This document shows positions 62,238 to 64,000 of a stretch of 64,000 bases of DNA, in pieces. The notes beneath the pieces are model-generated. The model did no database searches. It worked only from the letters and a program-made list of their open reading frames with translations, and was not told the DNA's origin. Within the stretch, counting starts at the first letter, position 1, and each line of letters starts with the position of its first letter. The position numbers were made by a program, and so were the translations under genes. Origin of the DNA: Streptomyces sp. CG4 (GTDB lineage Bacteria; Actinomycetota; Actinomycetes; Streptomycetales; Streptomycetaceae); NCBI RefSeq assembly GCF_041080655.1, contig NZ_CP163525.1:1178001-1242000 (forward strand). The letters run 5' to 3'.

Positions 62238-62807
62238 ATGACGGCCGGAACCTCACTCATCCACGGGACCATGGCACCGACCCACCGGACGACGACCGCC
62301 GACCACGAACTGGCCGCGCTCCAGCGCGAGCACGGCGGACCCCTCTTCACCCTGCTGCTCAGACTCTGCGACGGAGACCGGCAGCGCGCCGAGGACCTCG
62401 TCCAGGAGACCCTGGTGCGCGCCTGGCAGCATCCCGAGGCGCTGCACGCCGACGACTTCGACTCCGTACGGCCCTGGCTGCTGACGGTCGCCCGGCGGCT
62501 CGCGATCGACGCCCGGCGGGCCCGGCAGGCACGGCCGCCGGAGACCGGTGACGAGATCCCGGAGACCGCGCGGGTGACGGCCGATCATGCCGAACGGGCC
62601 GCCGCGATGCTCGACGTCCGGGAGGCTGTGAAGACACTCACGCCGGAGCACCGTGACGTCCTGGTACTCGTGTATTTCCTCGGGGCCAGTGTGGCGGAAG
62701 CGGCGCAGACCCTGGGCGTGCCACCCGGTACCGTGAAATCCCGCGCGTTCTACGCGCTGCGCGCGCTGCGCCGGGTCCTTCCGGGTTATGCGGCCGACCT
62801 GCACTGA
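62238..62807 (+). CDS. ECF-type RNA polymerase sigma factor
   Basis: This 189-residue sigma factor has region 2 (RAEDLVQETLVRAWQHPE) and region 4 (LGVPPGTVKSRAFYALRAL). An anti-sigma zinc-finger gene lies two genes downstream. Between them is a hypothetical gene, so the module is sigma-X-anti-sigma. The ATG at 62238 is not preceded by a clear ribosome-binding site. Confidence 0.92.
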   Translation: MTAGTSLIHGTMAPTHRTTTADHELAALQREHGGPLFTLLLRLCDGDRQRAEDLVQETLVRAWQHPEALHADDFDSVRPWLLTVARRLAIDARRARQARPPETGDEIPETARVTADHAERAAAMLDVREAVKTLTPEHRDVLVLVYFLGASVAEAAQTLGVPPGTVKSRAFYALRALRRVLPGYAADLH

Positions 62808-62960
62808 AACCGGCCGCAGTGCAAAGCTCTCGCAAAGCGCCTTGCTGTGGCCCCCGTTCGGGCAATGGGCTGTCCTCATGCGCGTCCCGGCCGAGGGCCG
62901 GGGCCGCGGCCCTGACGGGGCTCGGGCGACGCGTACGTACCGGAGGAAGGGCAGGAAGGG

Positions 62961-63476
62961 ATGCTGCACAGAGGGCACGAGAGCACGGACGGCACCGACG
63001 GCGGTGAACTGACCGTCCCCATGGCCTGGTTGTACGCGGAGTACATCGCCGACGAGCTGCTGCGCACCGGCGATCTGATGCCGCCGACGTCCTTCGAGTT
63101 CCGGGCCGGCCGGGACGCCCTGGCGCTCACCGTCTTCCTGTCCGACACCGACGGCGAGTTGTCCGGCATCCGGGTGATCTCCCAGCTGGAGAACTGGCTG
63201 TCACTGACCGCCTACGACCAGCCGTGGCGGGACTGGGTGCACGAGCGCATGGCCGAGCTGGCCGACGCGGCCGAGCGGTCTGGCACCCGCTCCCCCGACC
63301 TGGCGCTCGCAGCGGACGCCTGGCGCTGGCTGGAGGAGACGGAGCTGCTCGCGCCGGACCTGGACGCGGTGCCGGGCGGCGGTGCGCTGACCGGCGAGGA
63401 CGACGGGCCGAAGGTGTGGACCCCGGCCTGGCGGCTCGGGCTTCCCCTCGGACACCTCGCGATCCACCTCTTCTGA
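62961..63476 (+). CDS. Conserved hypothetical protein between sigma and anti-sigma genes
   Basis: This 171-residue soluble protein has no motif I recognise. Its middle (FEFRAGRDALALTVFLSDTD) suggests a beta-sandwich, and WLSLTAYDQPWRDWVHERMA is a distinctive Trp-rich stretch. GGAAGGGCAGGAAGGG precedes the ATG. It may share control with the sigma factor. Confidence 0.75.
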   Translation: MLHRGHESTDGTDGGELTVPMAWLYAEYIADELLRTGDLMPPTSFEFRAGRDALALTVFLSDTDGELSGIRVISQLENWLSLTAYDQPWRDWVHERMAELADAAERSGTRSPDLALAADAWRWLEETELLAPDLDAVPGGGALTGEDDGPKVWTPAWRLGLPLGHLAIHLF

Positions 63477-63600
63477 GGCCCTTTCCGAGGTCCATTCCGA
63501 GGTTTCTCGAAATCCGACCAATCCGCGGGCCGGACCGCTCCGAATCTCCTCTCCGGGATTCTGTGGGTGGCTTGAGTGATTCGGCTGTCGGCTGCGTACG

Positions 63601-63635
63601 GATGGGTGCACGGAGTAACCCAACCCGCACCCATC
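63601..63635 (+). promoter_or_regulatory. Hairpin in the 5' leader of the anti-sigma gene
   Basis: GATGGGTGC and GCACCCATC form a perfect nine-base stem with a 17-base loop, ending 16 bases before the start codon and next to the ribosome-binding site. It could limit translation of the anti-sigma factor. Confidence 0.55.
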
Positions 63636-63651
63636 GGCACGAGGATTCGGC

Positions 63652-64000
63652 ATGAGGTCCCTGGAAAGGCATCGCGACGTCGGCGCGTACGCGCTCGGCG
63701 TGCTGGACGAGGCGGAGGCCTTCCGCTTCGAGGACCACCTCATGGAGTGCCCGCAGTGCGCGGCGCAGGTGACCGAATTCGGTCCCGCCGCACGGCAGTT
63801 GATGCTGTACCGCCGGGCCACGCCGCGCTTTGTGCACCCCATGGCGCAGCCCGGTCCCCGGCTGCTGGACCGGCTGCTCGGCGAGGCCGCGCGTCGGCAG
63901 CGGGTGCTCCGCCGGCGCTTCCTGTACGGTCTGGCCGCCTCGGTGGTGCTGGCCGTCGCCGGTCCGGGGATCGTGGCCTTCGCCGGCCATCGGGAGCCGG
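63652..64000 (+). CDS. Anti-sigma factor with zf-HC2 domain (cut by window end)
   Basis: The 116 visible residues start MRSLERHRDVGAYALGVLDE and carry the zinc-binding HxxxCxxC (FEDHLMECPQCAAQ). A membrane helix near LYGLAASVVLAVAGPGIV follows. It is the membrane anti-sigma of the upstream ECF factor. The extracytoplasmic part lies beyond the window. No stop codon is reached. Confidence 0.92.
   Translation, partial: MRSLERHRDVGAYALGVLDEAEAFRFEDHLMECPQCAAQVTEFGPAARQLMLYRRATPRFVHPMAQPGPRLLDRLLGEAARRQRVLRRRFLYGLAASVVLAVAGPGIVAFAGHREP

Overview
The window is a high-GC actinobacterial chromosome segment, almost certainly Streptomyces. The codon third positions are mostly G or C and GTG starts are common. 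Several very short ATGA/GTGA gene overlaps occur, and several promoters are leaderless (a -10 hexamer six or seven bases before the start codon). Gene families typical of streptomycetes are present: DUF5133, the S-adenosyl methyltransferase family, an SCO0930-type lipoprotein, RmdA, class F sortase and DUF4239. The stretch from the three-subunit succinate dehydrogenase to the proline-rich protein matches, as far as I remember it, the gene order of S. coelicolor SCO0920-SCO0932. I saw no tRNA, rRNA, CRISPR array, transposase or phage gene.

Layout. 0-2.5 kb: a PAP2 phosphatase and a divergent BlaI-M56 metallopeptidase pair, both preceded by the same BlaI-type operator. 2.5-5.8 kb: a flavoprotein remnant, then an operon of an LpqS-like lipoprotein, a CysK2-like PLP enzyme and an MFS transporter, which resembles the copper-linked lpqS-cysK2-Rv0849 set of Mycobacterium. 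6-12.2 kb: phenylalanine hydroxylase, a TPR protein, a second BlaI with a PepSY membrane protein, peptide deformylase, a flavoprotein disulfide reductase and thioredoxin. The TPR and thioredoxin genes each carry a SigR-type promoter. 12.2-22.6 kb: LacI, TetR with an FMN reductase, ArsR with an MFS pump, Lrp with valine dehydrogenase, a methyltransferase, an amidase, a PemK-like protein and a TIGR02452 protein. 22.8-27.2 kb: a complete egtABCD ergothioneine operon. 27.2-28.5 kb: a sugar-binding-protein pseudogene with an orphan GntR-like operator.

28.5-39.3 kb is a stress and repair island: dodecin, a HAD phosphatase, small proteins, a LigD-type ligase, a CBS protein, archease, RtcB RNA ligase, DUF6328, a LigD-type polymerase, an MT0933-like small protein and a short UvrA paralogue. 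39.3-45.6 kb: an acyltransferase pair resembling ornithine-lipid synthesis (OlsB/OlsA), then sdhCAB and its divergent LysR regulator. 45.7-51.6 kb: a methyltransferase translationally coupled to the c-di-GMP enzyme RmdA, then an SCO0930-type lipoprotein, a proline-rich envelope protein and DUF4239. 51.7-54.4 kb: a secreted anchored protein with a divergent class F sortase and a Tat-exported deacetylase. 54.7-64 kb: bifunctional LysX, a ~45-bp tandem repeat, a universal stress protein, an amino-acid permease, a CapA lipoprotein, and an ECF sigma factor, a hypothetical gene and an anti-sigma gene cut by the window end.

Common themes are thiol and redox homeostasis (ergothioneine, thioredoxin, SigR promoters, disulfide reductase, CysK2), envelope modification (LysX, OlsB/OlsA-like, sortase, deacetylase) and nucleic-acid break repair (LigD modules, RtcB/archease, UvrA-like). 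Function calls rest on reading motifs and remembered family features; no database search was run.
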